Source: Modestobacter sp. (GTDB taxonomy: Bacteria; Actinomycetota; Actinomycetes; Mycobacteriales; Geodermatophilaceae). From it: 10,581 nt of DNA. Position 1 is the first letter of the stretch, and every line of letters begins with the position of its first letter. Below the pieces are notes generated by a model. The model searched no databases. It was not told where the DNA came from and saw only the letters and a program-made list of their open reading frames with translations. Position numbers and translations under genes: made by a program. Where the stretch lies: positions 1 through 10,581 of the forward strand of contig JAOPWG010000238.1 in the NCBI GenBank assembly GCA_025965775.1, in the 5' to 3' direction. This document shows, one piece after another, positions 1-7,108 of the stretch.

Positions 1-623
1 CCTGCGGTCACCAGCGCGAGGGTGATGATGCCCATCGTCTTCTGTGCGTCCTGCATGCCGTGGCCCAGCGCCATGGTGGCCGAGCTGACGATCTGGGCGT
101 AGCGGAAACCACGGTTCTCCTTGTGCGCGTTGGCGTTCCGGAAGGTCCAGAGGATGGCCAGCATGAACAGGTAGCCCAGCCCGAAGCCGACCAGCGGCGC
201 GACGATCATCGGGATGATGACCTTGTCCACGATGCCCATCCACTGCACCGAGTGGGCGGCGGCCAGCGCCGCGCCGACCAGACCGCCTATGAGGGCGTGC
301 GAGGACGACGAGGGCAGCCCGAAGTACCAGGTGATCAGGTTCCACACGATGGCCCCGACGAGCGCGGCGAACACCAGCTGCAGGCCCACGCTGCCGGTCG
401 GTGCATCGATGATGCCCGCGCCGACGGTCTTCGCCACCTTCGTCGAGATCAGTGCGCCGACGAGGTTCATCACCGCCGCGAGCGCGAGCGCGGCGCGGGG
501 GGTCAGGGCCTTCGTGGAGACGGCGACGGCGATGGCGTTCGCCGCGTCGTGGAAGCCGTTGGTGTAGTCGAACGCCAGCGCGACGATGACGATGGCGATC
601 AGCGCCAGGAGGAGCCCGTCCAT
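1..623 (-). CDS. pit: Inorganic phosphate transporter, PiT family (partial, C-terminus outside window)
   Basis: Low-affinity, cation-coupled phosphate uptake protein of the cytoplasmic membrane. The first 207 residues are visible; the gene continues past the left edge. The N-terminal membrane helix runs into the family motif with NGFHDAANAIA at about residues 22-32. A serine-rich GLPSSSSHALIGG loop lies near the middle, and the second inverted-repeat signature, GHGMQDAQKTMG, is at residues 187-198. These two related motifs mark the two halves of PiT transporters. In the second motif the usual ND pair reads QD. The ATG start at 623 is supported by AAGGAG at 642-637, which lies inside the end of the upstream gene. 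Only 7 bp separate it from the DUF47 stop, so the two are surely co-transcribed. The PiT plus DUF47 pair is a common bacterial arrangement. Confidence in the family is high; substrate specificity is inferred from it. Confidence 0.95.
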   Translation of the reverse strand, partial: MDGLLLALIAIVIVALAFDYTNGFHDAANAIAVAVSTKALTPRAALALAAVMNLVGALISTKVAKTVGAGIIDAPTGSVGLQLVFAALVGAIVWNLITWYFGLPSSSSHALIGGLVGAALAAAHSVQWMGIVDKVIIPMIVAPLVGFGLGYLFMLAILWTFRNANAHKENRGFRYAQIVSSATMALGHGMQDAQKTMGIITLALVTA

Positions 624-630
624 GCGCGGG

Positions 631-1248
631 TCAGGACTCCTTGACCGCGATCGTCTCGACCACGTTGGCCACGTGCTCGAACGCGTCGGCGGCCTCCTCC
701 AGCTGGTCGGCCACCTCCTTGAGCTTGAGGATCTCCAGGGCGTCGAACTCCCCGGAGTACAGCCGGGACAGCAGCCGGCGGTAGAGCTTGTCCGCCTCGT
801 TCTCCAGCCGGTTGACCTCGATCCAGTAGTCGGAGAGGTCCTTCATCGAACGCAGCCGCGGCATCGACTCCGCCGTGGTCTGCGCGCAGCGCTGCAGCAG
901 GGCCACCTGCTGGCCCATCTCCGCCGGCAGCGTGCCCAGCCCGGTCAGCACGACCAGGTCCGCAGCGGCCTCGACGTAGTCCATGACGTCGTCCAGGTCG
1001 CTGGCCAGGTTGTAGATGTCCTCGCGGTCGAACGGCGTCACGAAGCTGGAGTTCAGCTGCCGGAAGATCGCGTGCGTGGCCTGGTCGCCGGCGTGCTCGA
1101 GATCGCGCAGCTGGCGGGCGAGCTCGGGCCGTCGGGCGTGGTCGTGCACGAAGTCGCTGAGGACGTCGGTGGCCGCCACGAGGTTCTCCGCCGAGGCGGT
1201 GAACATGTCGTAGAAGCTCGAGTCCTTGGGCGTGATCCTGAATCGCAC
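631..1248 (-). CDS. DUF47 / PhoU-like Pit accessory protein
   Basis: A 205-residue cytoplasmic, mostly helical protein of the DUF47 (PhoU-like, formerly TIGR00153) family. Members sit beside PiT transporters and are thought to modulate phosphate uptake; the mechanism is not settled. The sequence starts RFRITPKDSSFYDMF, carries the acidic/His helix LRDLEHAGDQATHAIFRQLN, and then TPFDREDIYNLASDLDDVMDYVE, which is characteristic of the family and resembles the metal-binding acidic patches of PhoU. No signal peptide or membrane segment is visible. The start is GTG at 1248-1246 with GGAG (complement of 1255-1258) 6 nt upstream; no ATG fits better. It is the first gene of a two-gene operon with the pit gene, whose ribosome site lies in its 3' end. 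Full length for the family. Confidence 0.95.
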   Translation of the reverse strand: MRFRITPKDSSFYDMFTASAENLVAATDVLSDFVHDHARRPELARQLRDLEHAGDQATHAIFRQLNSSFVTPFDREDIYNLASDLDDVMDYVEAAADLVVLTGLGTLPAEMGQQVALLQRCAQTTAESMPRLRSMKDLSDYWIEVNRLENEADKLYRRLLSRLYSGEFDALEILKLKEVADQLEEAADAFEHVANVVETIAVKES

Positions 1249-1311
1249 GCGGCGCTCCGGTGGGGCAGACGACAGGGGAGCCGCCCTGCCGGGAGGAGGG
1301 GGCCGTCGCGC

Positions 1312-1317
1312 AGCATA
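1312..1317 (-). promoter_or_regulatory. Possible -10 element for the DUF47-pit operon, in the divergent intergenic region
   Basis: The stretch 1249-1469 separates the phosphate operon (minus) from the copper operon (plus) and should hold both promoters. On the minus strand TATGCT at 1317-1312 is a good actinobacterial -10 hexamer and would give a leader of roughly 55 nt. No convincing -35 lies 16-18 bp upstream of it. For the plus strand I find no good -10; TAGAGC near 1436 is the closest and is poor. A lone TACCCC at 1333-1338 resembles a CsoR half-site but has no partner. No gene is evident in this region. Confidence 0.25.
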
Positions 1318-1469
1318 GGTGGCCTGGCGTACCCCTGCCGTGCACCGGGCGCTCGGCGGAGTTCACCGGCCGTCCACCGTGCCGGTGTCGGCCCTTCGTT
1401 CGATCGCCGGGAACCAGTGTGGGCCGGCCGGCGACTAGAGCAGGTGTGGTCGAGCTGCAGGTCCGGGGC

Positions 1470-3272
1470 GTGTCGGTGAGGCGGGCGCTGTCCGCGGCCC
1501 TGCTGCTGCTGGGCATGGTGGGGCTCGGGGTGGCCGGCGACGTGGGCACCGCCCGCCCGGCGTCCGCGCACGCGACGGTGGTGACCACCACGCCCGCCGA
1601 CGGTGCGCGGCTGGACGCCGCGCCGGCCGAGGTCAGCGTGGAGTTCGACGAGGACGTGTCGCTGGGCGCGGGTTACGCCCGGGTGCTCGGTGCCGACGGG
1701 CACCGCGTGGACACCGGCGCCCCCGCGGTGCGGGACGGGCTGCTGACCGTGCCGCTGCGCGAGGGTCTGCCCGAGGGCAGTTACGTCGTGACCTGGCGTG
1801 TGGTGTCGGCCGACTCGCACCCCGTCTCGGGCGCCTTCTCCTTCGTGGTCGGGAACGGGGAACTGGTCGCCCCGACCGTCGCCGACGGCGGGGACGCCGC
1901 TGCCCCGGGTGTCGCTGTGGCGCTCCCGGCGGCCCGCTGGCTGGGCTACCTCGGGCTGGTGCTGGGCCTGGGCGTACCGGTCTTCCTGCTGCTGTGCTGG
2001 CCGGCCGGCTGGGCGGTGCCGCTGCTGCGGCGGCTGATCGGCGCCGGGCTCGCCGCGGTGGCCGTCGGCGGCCTGCTCTCGCTGCTGCTCCAGGGGCCCT
2101 ACGCCGCCGGCGCCGGCCTGGGTGCGGTGACCGACCCCCAGCTGCTGGCCACCACGTCCGGCTCCGCGTACGGGGTCACGCTGCTGCTGCGGGTGCTGCT
2201 GGCCGGGCTGCTCGCCGCCGTCCTGCTCCGGCCTCTGCAGTCCGGGCGGGCACCGGGGCGCGGGCGGCTGGTGGTCGGCGCGGTCCTCACGGTGGCCCTG
2301 GTGCTGACCGTCGCCGGCGTGGGGCACCCGGTCGCCGGGGACCTCACGGTGCTGGCCGTGGCGGTCACCGCGGTGCACGTGGCGGCCATGAGCTGCTGGC
2401 TGGGGGGACTGGCCGCGTTGCTCGTCGGGACCTCGGCCGGCGAGGTGCCCCTGGCCGCCCTCCGCCCGATGCTGCTGCGCTGGTCGCCGCTGGCCGCCGG
2501 GCTGGTGACCGCCCTGGTGCTCAGTGGCGTCCTGCAGTCGGTGCGGGAGGTCGGGTCGCCCTCGGCGCTGGTGCAGACCACCTACGGCTGGCTGCTGCTG
2601 GGCAAGCTCGCCGTGGTGGTCCTCGTCCTGGTCGCCGCGGCCCTGAGCCGGGACTGGGTGCAGACCCGGCTGGGTGGCCGGCCGCGTCGGCCGTCCGCGG
2701 GCCGGCGGGTCGTCGCCCAGGCCTTCGCCGCGGTGCCGGGCGAGCCGGCGGCCGCCGGACCGGGGGTCGTCGCCGTCGACCCCGTCGACGCGGCAGGCGA
2801 CGACCCCGCGCCCGTCCCGCTCGGCCTGCTGCGCCGCACCGTGCTGCTCGAGGCGGCCGGCGCGCTCGTCGTCCTCGCGCTGTCGGCCGTGCTGGTCGGC
2901 ACACCGCCGGCCCGGGCCGCCGTCGCCGCGCCGGTGGAGGTGACGCTGCCGCTGCGGTCGTCGGCCGGCGCCGCGGACAACGGCAGCGTCCAGGTGTCGC
3001 TGGCGCCGGCCACGCCAGGGCCGACGAGCCTGCACGTGTACCTCTACGACGCGGCCGGCCGGCTCGCCCAGCCGCGCGACATCACCGTCGCGCTGACCGA
3101 GCCGCAGCAACAGATCGGCCCGCTGGACGTCCGGCTGGCCGCGGCCGGCCCCGGCCACTACGTCGGGGACGGCGCGACCCTGCCGGCCGCCGGCACCTGG
3201 ACGCTGACCGTCACCGTCCGGCTCGACGAGTTCACCGCCGTCACCGCCAGCACCGTCTTCCCGGTGCGCTGA
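1470..3272 (+). CDS. copCD: CopC-CopD fusion copper protein with C-terminal YtkA/FixH-like domain
   Basis: A 600-residue secreted/membrane protein for copper binding and transport across the membrane. Signal peptide residues 1-33 end in ASA, so the mature protein starts at His34. Next is a CopC beta-sandwich (about 34-128) with TPADGA near its start and the D115-S-H117 motif. Mature numbering His1, Asp82, His84 matches the Cu(II) ligands of CopC proteins. A CopD-type domain follows with about seven helices (roughly 157-397), including HVAAMSCWLGG around His303 and Cys309, conserved-type positions for Cu transfer. A Pro/Ala-rich cytoplasmic stretch (about 398-450), an eighth helix (about 452-480) and an extracytoplasmic YtkA/FixH-like domain (about 489-598) complete it. 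The start is uncertain: GTG 1470 gives the best signal peptide, but GTG 1446 and 1476 are in frame. It is first in the copper operon; the next gene starts 17 bp after its stop. Confidence 0.9.
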   Translation: MSVRRALSAALLLLGMVGLGVAGDVGTARPASAHATVVTTTPADGARLDAAPAEVSVEFDEDVSLGAGYARVLGADGHRVDTGAPAVRDGLLTVPLREGLPEGSYVVTWRVVSADSHPVSGAFSFVVGNGELVAPTVADGGDAAAPGVAVALPAARWLGYLGLVLGLGVPVFLLLCWPAGWAVPLLRRLIGAGLAAVAVGGLLSLLLQGPYAAGAGLGAVTDPQLLATTSGSAYGVTLLLRVLLAGLLAAVLLRPLQSGRAPGRGRLVVGAVLTVALVLTVAGVGHPVAGDLTVLAVAVTAVHVAAMSCWLGGLAALLVGTSAGEVPLAALRPMLLRWSPLAAGLVTALVLSGVLQSVREVGSPSALVQTTYGWLLLGKLAVVVLVLVAAALSRDWVQTRLGGRPRRPSAGRRVVAQAFAAVPGEPAAAGPGVVAVDPVDAAGDDPAPVPLGLLRRTVLLEAAGALVVLALSAVLVGTPPARAAVAAPVEVTLPLRSSAGAADNGSVQVSLAPATPGPTSLHVYLYDAAGRLAQPRDITVALTEPQQQIGPLDVRLAAAGPGHYVGDGATLPAAGTWTLTVTVRLDEFTAVTASTVFPVR

Positions 3273-3280
3273 CCCCCATG

Positions 3281-3285
3281 AGGAG
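3281..3285 (+). promoter_or_regulatory. Ribosome binding site that decides the ycnI start
   Basis: AGGAG at 3281-3285 directly follows an in-frame ATG (3278-3280) and precedes GTG 3290-3292 by 4 nt. ATG 3278 has only CCCCC upstream and no ribosome site. The GTG is therefore the likelier start, although the spacing is on the short side. Confidence 0.6.
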
Positions 3286-3289
3286 AACC

Positions 3290-4027
3290 GTGTCCCTGCC
3301 CCTGTCCCTGCCCCGTCCGCTGTCCCGGCTGGGCGTCGTCGTCCCCGCCGCGCTCGTCGCCTCGGTCGGGCTGCTGGCCGTCGGCGTGGGGGTGGCCTCC
3401 GCGCACGTGTCGGTCTCCTCGGCCGACGCGGCCCCCGGGGGCTTCGGCAAGGTCACCTTCCGGGTGCCGAACGAGAGCGACGCGGCCAGCACGGTCGACC
3501 TGCGCATCCAGGTGCCTACCGACACCCCGCTCACGTCGCTGCGCGCCCAGCCGGTGCCGGGCTGGACGGTCACCCTGACCACGAGCCAGTTGCCCGAACC
3601 GCAGGTGGACGACGACGGGAACCAGGTGACCCAGGCGGTCTCGGTGGTCGAGTACCGCGCCGACGCCGGCGGCGGGATCGGGCCCGGCGAGTTCCAGGAG
3701 TTTGCGCTGTCCGGCGGCCCGTTCCCCGACGCGCGGACGCTGACCTTCAACGTGGTGCAGGGGTACAGCGACGGGACCGAGACCGCCTGGATCGAGCCGA
3801 CCGTCGACGGGCAGGCCGAGCCCGCGCACCCGGCGCCGGTGCTGTCCCTGTCGGGGGCCGCGGCGGACACCCACGGGACTGCCGCGGCCGCCACCACCAC
3901 CGCCGGGGACGGCCGCGGGAACGGCACGGCGGTCGCCGCCCTGGTCGTGGGGATCGCCGGGCTCATCGCCGGGCTCGTCGGTCTGGCGCTCGGCTGGTCG
4001 GCCCGCCGACGTACCGTGTCCCCGTGA
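3290..4027 (+). CDS. ycnI: YcnI-like (DUF1775) copper-binding membrane-anchored protein
   Basis: A 245-residue extracytoplasmic protein. Bacillus YcnI binds Cu(II) with a monohistidine brace formed by its mature N-terminal His; the family is linked to copper homeostasis. Here a signal peptide (1-38, ending ASA) leaves His39 as the first mature residue. The DUF1775 beta domain (about 39-185) shows FRVPNESD (with Glu62), TVDLRIQVPTD, PGWTV (Trp92) and a FxLSGGPFPDARTLTFNVVQGYSDG-type stretch. It ends with a low-complexity Ala/Thr linker and one C-terminal helix (roughly 214-236) followed by ARRR, a membrane anchor with a short cytoplasmic tail. GTG 3290 is preferred over ATG 3278 because AGGAG lies between them; the choice changes only the signal peptide. 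Its stop overlaps the next start by 4 bp (GTGA), suggesting translational coupling. CopC-CopD-YcnI neighbours are typical of the family. Confidence 0.92.
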   Translation: MSLPLSLPRPLSRLGVVVPAALVASVGLLAVGVGVASAHVSVSSADAAPGGFGKVTFRVPNESDAASTVDLRIQVPTDTPLTSLRAQPVPGWTVTLTTSQLPEPQVDDDGNQVTQAVSVVEYRADAGGGIGPGEFQEFALSGGPFPDARTLTFNVVQGYSDGTETAWIEPTVDGQAEPAHPAPVLSLSGAAADTHGTAAAATTTAGDGRGNGTAVAALVVGIAGLIAGLVGLALGWSARRRTVSP

Positions 4028-4713
4028 GTCCAGGGAGCCGTCCCGCGGGCAGGCGCCGCCCGCTCCGCCGCCGAGGCCTGACGGCGCTGGCCGTGTCGGC
4101 CGGGCTGTTGCTGGCCGGGTGCGGCGGCACCGCGGGCGCCGGGACCGGGGGGCACGACCACGGGGCCGCCGCAGCGCCGGCGACGGTGTCCGGCGCGGCC
4201 GACCCCTACTCGGGGCTGCACCTGAAGGACCCGTACCAGAAGCCGTCGTTCACCCTCACCGACACCAGCGGTGCGCCCTACGACTTCGCCGCGCGCACCG
4301 CGGCGGGGCCGACGCTGCTGTTCTTCGGCTACACGAACTGCCCCGACGTGTGCCCGACGACCATGGCCGACGTCATGGTCGGGCTGCGCGGCGTCGCCCC
4401 GGCGGTGGCCGCCGAGACCACAGTGGTCTTCGTGACCACCGACCCGACCCGGGACACTCCGCCGGTGCTGCGCACCTTCCTCGACCAGTTCGACGCCGGC
4501 CTCCCCACCCAGTTCGTCGGGCTGACCGGCGACCAGGCCCAGGTCGACCAGGCGCAGCTGGCCGCCGGCGTCCCGCTGGCCGAGGACATGGGGCGGACCC
4601 ACTCGGCGCTGCTGCTGCTCTACGGCACCGACGGGCAGGCCGACGTGGCCTTCGACGCGGGCAACTCGGGCAAGGACATCGCACACGACCTGGCGCTCGT
4701 CGCTGCCCGGTGA
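4024..4713 (+). CDS. sco1: Sco1/SenC-family copper chaperone lipoprotein
   Basis: A 229-residue thioredoxin-fold protein; family members deliver copper to, or reduce thiols of, the CuA site of cytochrome c oxidase. An Arg-rich N-terminus and hydrophobic helix end in the lipobox LLAG|C33, so the protein should be a lipoprotein on the outer face of the membrane. A short GGHDHG segment (43-47) may be an extra metal site. The thioredoxin-like domain (about 70-228) holds LLFFGYTNCPDVCPTTM with Cys106 and Cys110 (CxxxC), VTTDPTRDTP with its conserved Asp residues, and the third copper ligand His193 in GRTHSALLLLY. All three copper ligands are present, so it looks functional. The GTG start overlaps the stop of ycnI by 4 bp, so no separate ribosome site is needed. 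The next gene begins 16 bp after its stop. Confidence 0.95.
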   Translation: MSPGSRPAGRRRPLRRRGLTALAVSAGLLLAGCGGTAGAGTGGHDHGAAAAPATVSGAADPYSGLHLKDPYQKPSFTLTDTSGAPYDFAARTAAGPTLLFFGYTNCPDVCPTTMADVMVGLRGVAPAVAAETTVVFVTTDPTRDTPPVLRTFLDQFDAGLPTQFVGLTGDQAQVDQAQLAAGVPLAEDMGRTHSALLLLYGTDGQADVAFDAGNSGKDIAHDLALVAAR

Positions 4714-4729
4714 GCGGCCGGGCGCTGCG

Positions 4730-5815
4730 ATGAACCGTCCGGTCGGCCGGGCCGTCGTCGTCCTGCTCGCACTGCTGGCGACGCTGGCCGTCGCCGGCCC
4801 CGCGCCGGCGCACGTCGGCGGCGGGCAGGCCGGCAGCGACTTCGACGGCCGGGTCGACCGGGTCAGCCCGCAGCTGCCGGGCGTGACGGTCGCGGTGCTG
4901 CAGTTCGGTGACCAGCTCGAGGTGGTGAACCGCACGGCCACGGAGGTGGAGGTGCCGGGCTACTCGGCCGAGCCCTACCTGCGGATCGGACCGGACGGCG
5001 TCTGGCGCAACGTGCACAGCCCGGCGACCTACCTCAACCTGGACCGCTACGCCGCCACCCGGCTGCCGCCGCAGGCCGACGTCGCGGCGGCCGCCGAGTG
5101 GCAACAGGTGTCCACGCAGCCGAGCTACGTCTGGCACGACCACCGCACGCACTGGATGAGCCAGGACCTGCTGCCCCCCGCGGTGGTCGCGGACCCGACG
5201 ACCTCGCACACCGTGATCCGCTGGACGGTGCCGATGAGCTACGGCGGTGCCCCGGTCAGCGTGACCGGCGAGCTGACCTGGAGCCCCCCGCCGCCGGGCC
5301 GGCTCGTGTGGCCGGTGTACGTGCTGCTGCTCGCCGCGACGGCGGCCGCCGGGTGGCTGGCCCGCACGCCCCGGCCGTTGGCCGCCGTGCTCGGGCTCGG
5401 AGCCGCGGCGTCCCTGTGGCACGCGCTGGCCACGCCGGAGCCCGCGGCGAGCATCTCCTCGCACTCCGGTGCGCTGCTGGGTGCGCTGCTGCCGGCCCTG
5501 TTGGTGCTGCTGGTGGCGGTGATCGGGGTCCGGTGCGCCCAGCGGCGACGCGGGGCGCTCGCCGGGCTGATGGCCGTGGTGGCCGGCTGGCTGCTGCTGG
5601 TGCAGGGGCTGCCGGACGTCGACGTGCTGTGGTCGGCCCACCTGCTCGCCACCGGCCCGCAGCTGCTGGCGCGCGCCGCCGTGGTGGTGCTCGTGGCGGG
5701 CGGGCTGGGTCTGGTGGCCGGGGGAGCGGGGGCGGTCCGGCGATTCCGGGACGATGCGCCCGCCGGCATCCCCCCGACCGCGCCTGCTCCCTCCCCCGAG
5801 CCGACCAGGCGCTGA
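4730..5815 (+). CDS. Unrecognised secreted/membrane protein of the copper operon
   Basis: A 361-residue protein that I cannot assign to a named family. A signal peptide (1-27, ending APA) would leave His28 as the mature N-terminus. An extracytoplasmic domain of about 165 residues follows, with QFGDQLEVVNRTATEVEV, YLRIGPDGVWRNVHSPATYLN and the cluster WHDHRTHWM (His136, His138, His141, Met143), rich in potential metal ligands. From about residue 193 there are five or six hydrophobic helices, with WHALAT and SAHLLATGP adding His residues within or near the membrane, then a Pro-rich tail. It follows sco1 by 16 bp in the same operon, so a role in copper handling or cuproenzyme assembly is a fair inference, not a demonstrated function. 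The ATG start has no clear ribosome site, and coupling to sco1 is likely. The reading frame is intact and codon use matches its neighbours. Confidence 0.85.
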   Translation: MNRPVGRAVVVLLALLATLAVAGPAPAHVGGGQAGSDFDGRVDRVSPQLPGVTVAVLQFGDQLEVVNRTATEVEVPGYSAEPYLRIGPDGVWRNVHSPATYLNLDRYAATRLPPQADVAAAAEWQQVSTQPSYVWHDHRTHWMSQDLLPPAVVADPTTSHTVIRWTVPMSYGGAPVSVTGELTWSPPPPGRLVWPVYVLLLAATAAAGWLARTPRPLAAVLGLGAAASLWHALATPEPAASISSHSGALLGALLPALLVLLVAVIGVRCAQRRRGALAGLMAVVAGWLLLVQGLPDVDVLWSAHLLATGPQLLARAAVVVLVAGGLGLVAGGAGAVRRFRDDAPAGIPPTAPAPSPEPTRR

Positions 5816-5820
5816 CCCCG

Positions 5821-5839
5821 CCCGGCGCCGACTGCCGGG
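5821..5839 (+). terminator. Weak GC hairpin after the copper operon
   Basis: CCCGGC (5821-5826) pairs with GCCGGG (5834-5839) around a 7-nt loop, 6 nt after the stop of the last copper gene. There is no T-run, and such short GC stems are common by chance in this genome. It may weaken rather than end transcription into the permease gene. Confidence 0.3.
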
Positions 5840-5868
5840 GGTCGCCGGTGTCCGTGCAGGATGCCGGC

Positions 5869-7101
5869 ATGACCGGACCGCTGGACCGCCGGCTGGGCAC
5901 CGGCGACGCCGTCGTCCTCGGACTGGGGTCGATGGTGGGCGCCGGGGTGTTCGGCGTGTGGGCGCCGGCCGCGGCAGCCGCGGGGAGCCGGCTGCTGCTC
6001 GGGCTCGCCGTGGCCGCCGGTGTGGCCTGGTGCAACGCGTCGTCCTCGGCGGCGCTGGCGGTGCGCCACCCGACGTCCGGGGGCGCCTATGTCCACGGCC
6101 GGGAGCAGCTCGGGCCGTGGTGGGGGTTCGCGGCCGGCTGGTCCTTCGTGGTCGGCAAGACCGCCTCCTGCGCCGCGATGGCGCTCACCGTGGGCTCCTA
6201 CCTGTGGCCGGCGGCCGCGCGGCCGGTCGCCGTCGCCGCGGTGCTGGTGCTGGCGGCGGTCACCTACTGCGGCATCACTCGTACCGTCCGGCTCACCCGG
6301 CTCCTGCTCGCCGGGTCGCTGACCGCGCTCGCCGTCCTGGTCGCGGCGCTGCTCACCCGGGCCTCACCGGGCACGCTGGCCGGCGGGGCGGGAGCCGGCG
6401 GTGCGGGTGCGGTGCTCCAGGCCGGTGGACTGCTGTTCTTCGCCTTCGCCGGCTACGCGCGGATCGCGACACTGGCCGAGGAGGTCCGCGACCCGGCGCG
6501 CACGATCCCGCGGGCGGTGTCGGTCGCCCTGCCGCTGGCCGTGCTGCTGTACGCCGTGGTCGGTATCGCCGTGCTCGCCGTCCTGGGCCCCACGCGGCTG
6601 GCCGGCTCGACCGCACCCCTGGCCGACGCGGTGCGGGCGAGCGAGTGGCCGGGGCTGGCCTGGGTGGCCGTCGCCGGGGCGGGGGTGGCCGGCCTGGGGG
6701 CGCTGCTGGCGTTGCTCGCCGGGGTGGGCCGGACGGCGCTGGCCATGGCCAGGGAGGGCGATCTGCCGCGCGGGCTGGCCGCCGTCCACCCACGCTTCCA
6801 CACGCCGCACCGGTCGGAGGTGGCCCTCGCCGTGCTGGTCAGCGCTGTGGCGCTCACCGTCGACCTGCGCTCGGTGATCGGCTTCTCCTCCTTCGGGGTG
6901 CTGGTGTACTACGCGGTCGCCAACGCCTCGGCGTGGACGCTGCCGGTGGGGCGGCGACCGCACCGGGCCGTCCCGGCCGCCGGCCTGGTCGGCTGCCTGG
7001 TCCTCGCGGCGACCCTGCCGCTCGCCTCGGTCCTGAGCGGCCTCGGGGTGCTGGTGGCCGGGGTGGCGGGCCGGGCGATCGCAGAGCACCACCGGGCCTG
7101 A
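5869..7101 (+). CDS. APC-superfamily amino-acid permease
   Basis: A 410-residue integral membrane transporter of the amino acid-polyamine-organocation superfamily, probably taking up an amino acid; the substrate cannot be told from sequence. About twelve hydrophobic helices are visible. The first contains the unwound substrate-site motif GSMVGAGVF (20-28). Helix 6 and the following loop carry FFAFAGYARIATLAEEVRDP (190-209), the APC signature; the Glu of the frequent GFE version is replaced here (GYAR). It is somewhat shorter than many APC permeases because the loops and the C-terminus are short, but all helices seem present. ATG 5869 is preferred, with GCAGGA about 8 nt upstream; GTG 5848 is in frame but has no ribosome site. 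It lies 53 bp after the copper operon on the same strand, so read-through is possible, but a functional link is not evident. Confidence 0.93.
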   Translation: MTGPLDRRLGTGDAVVLGLGSMVGAGVFGVWAPAAAAAGSRLLLGLAVAAGVAWCNASSSAALAVRHPTSGGAYVHGREQLGPWWGFAAGWSFVVGKTASCAAMALTVGSYLWPAAARPVAVAAVLVLAAVTYCGITRTVRLTRLLLAGSLTALAVLVAALLTRASPGTLAGGAGAGGAGAVLQAGGLLFFAFAGYARIATLAEEVRDPARTIPRAVSVALPLAVLLYAVVGIAVLAVLGPTRLAGSTAPLADAVRASEWPGLAWVAVAGAGVAGLGALLALLAGVGRTALAMAREGDLPRGLAAVHPRFHTPHRSEVALAVLVSAVALTVDLRSVIGFSSFGVLVYYAVANASAWTLPVGRRPHRAVPAAGLVGCLVLAATLPLASVLSGLGVLVAGVAGRAIAEHHRA

Positions 7102-7108
7102 CGAGCGA

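Noticed and set aside
1333..1338. TACCCC as a CsoR copper-repressor site
   Set aside because: Only one half-site is present; no inverted GGGGTA partner lies at the usual spacing, and such hexamers are frequent in high-GC DNA.
1053..3158. A 701-codon open frame on the minus strand across the copCD gene
   Set aside because: It is a GC-driven shadow: Arg/Gly/Gln-rich, low-complexity protein with no recognisable domain, opposite a gene with clear CopC and CopD motifs. The same holds for the long antisense frames at 3241-4941 and 4373-5641.
3278..3280. ATG as the start of the YcnI-like gene
   Set aside because: The ribosome site AGGAG lies after this ATG and before the in-frame GTG at 3290, so the ATG would have no ribosome site.
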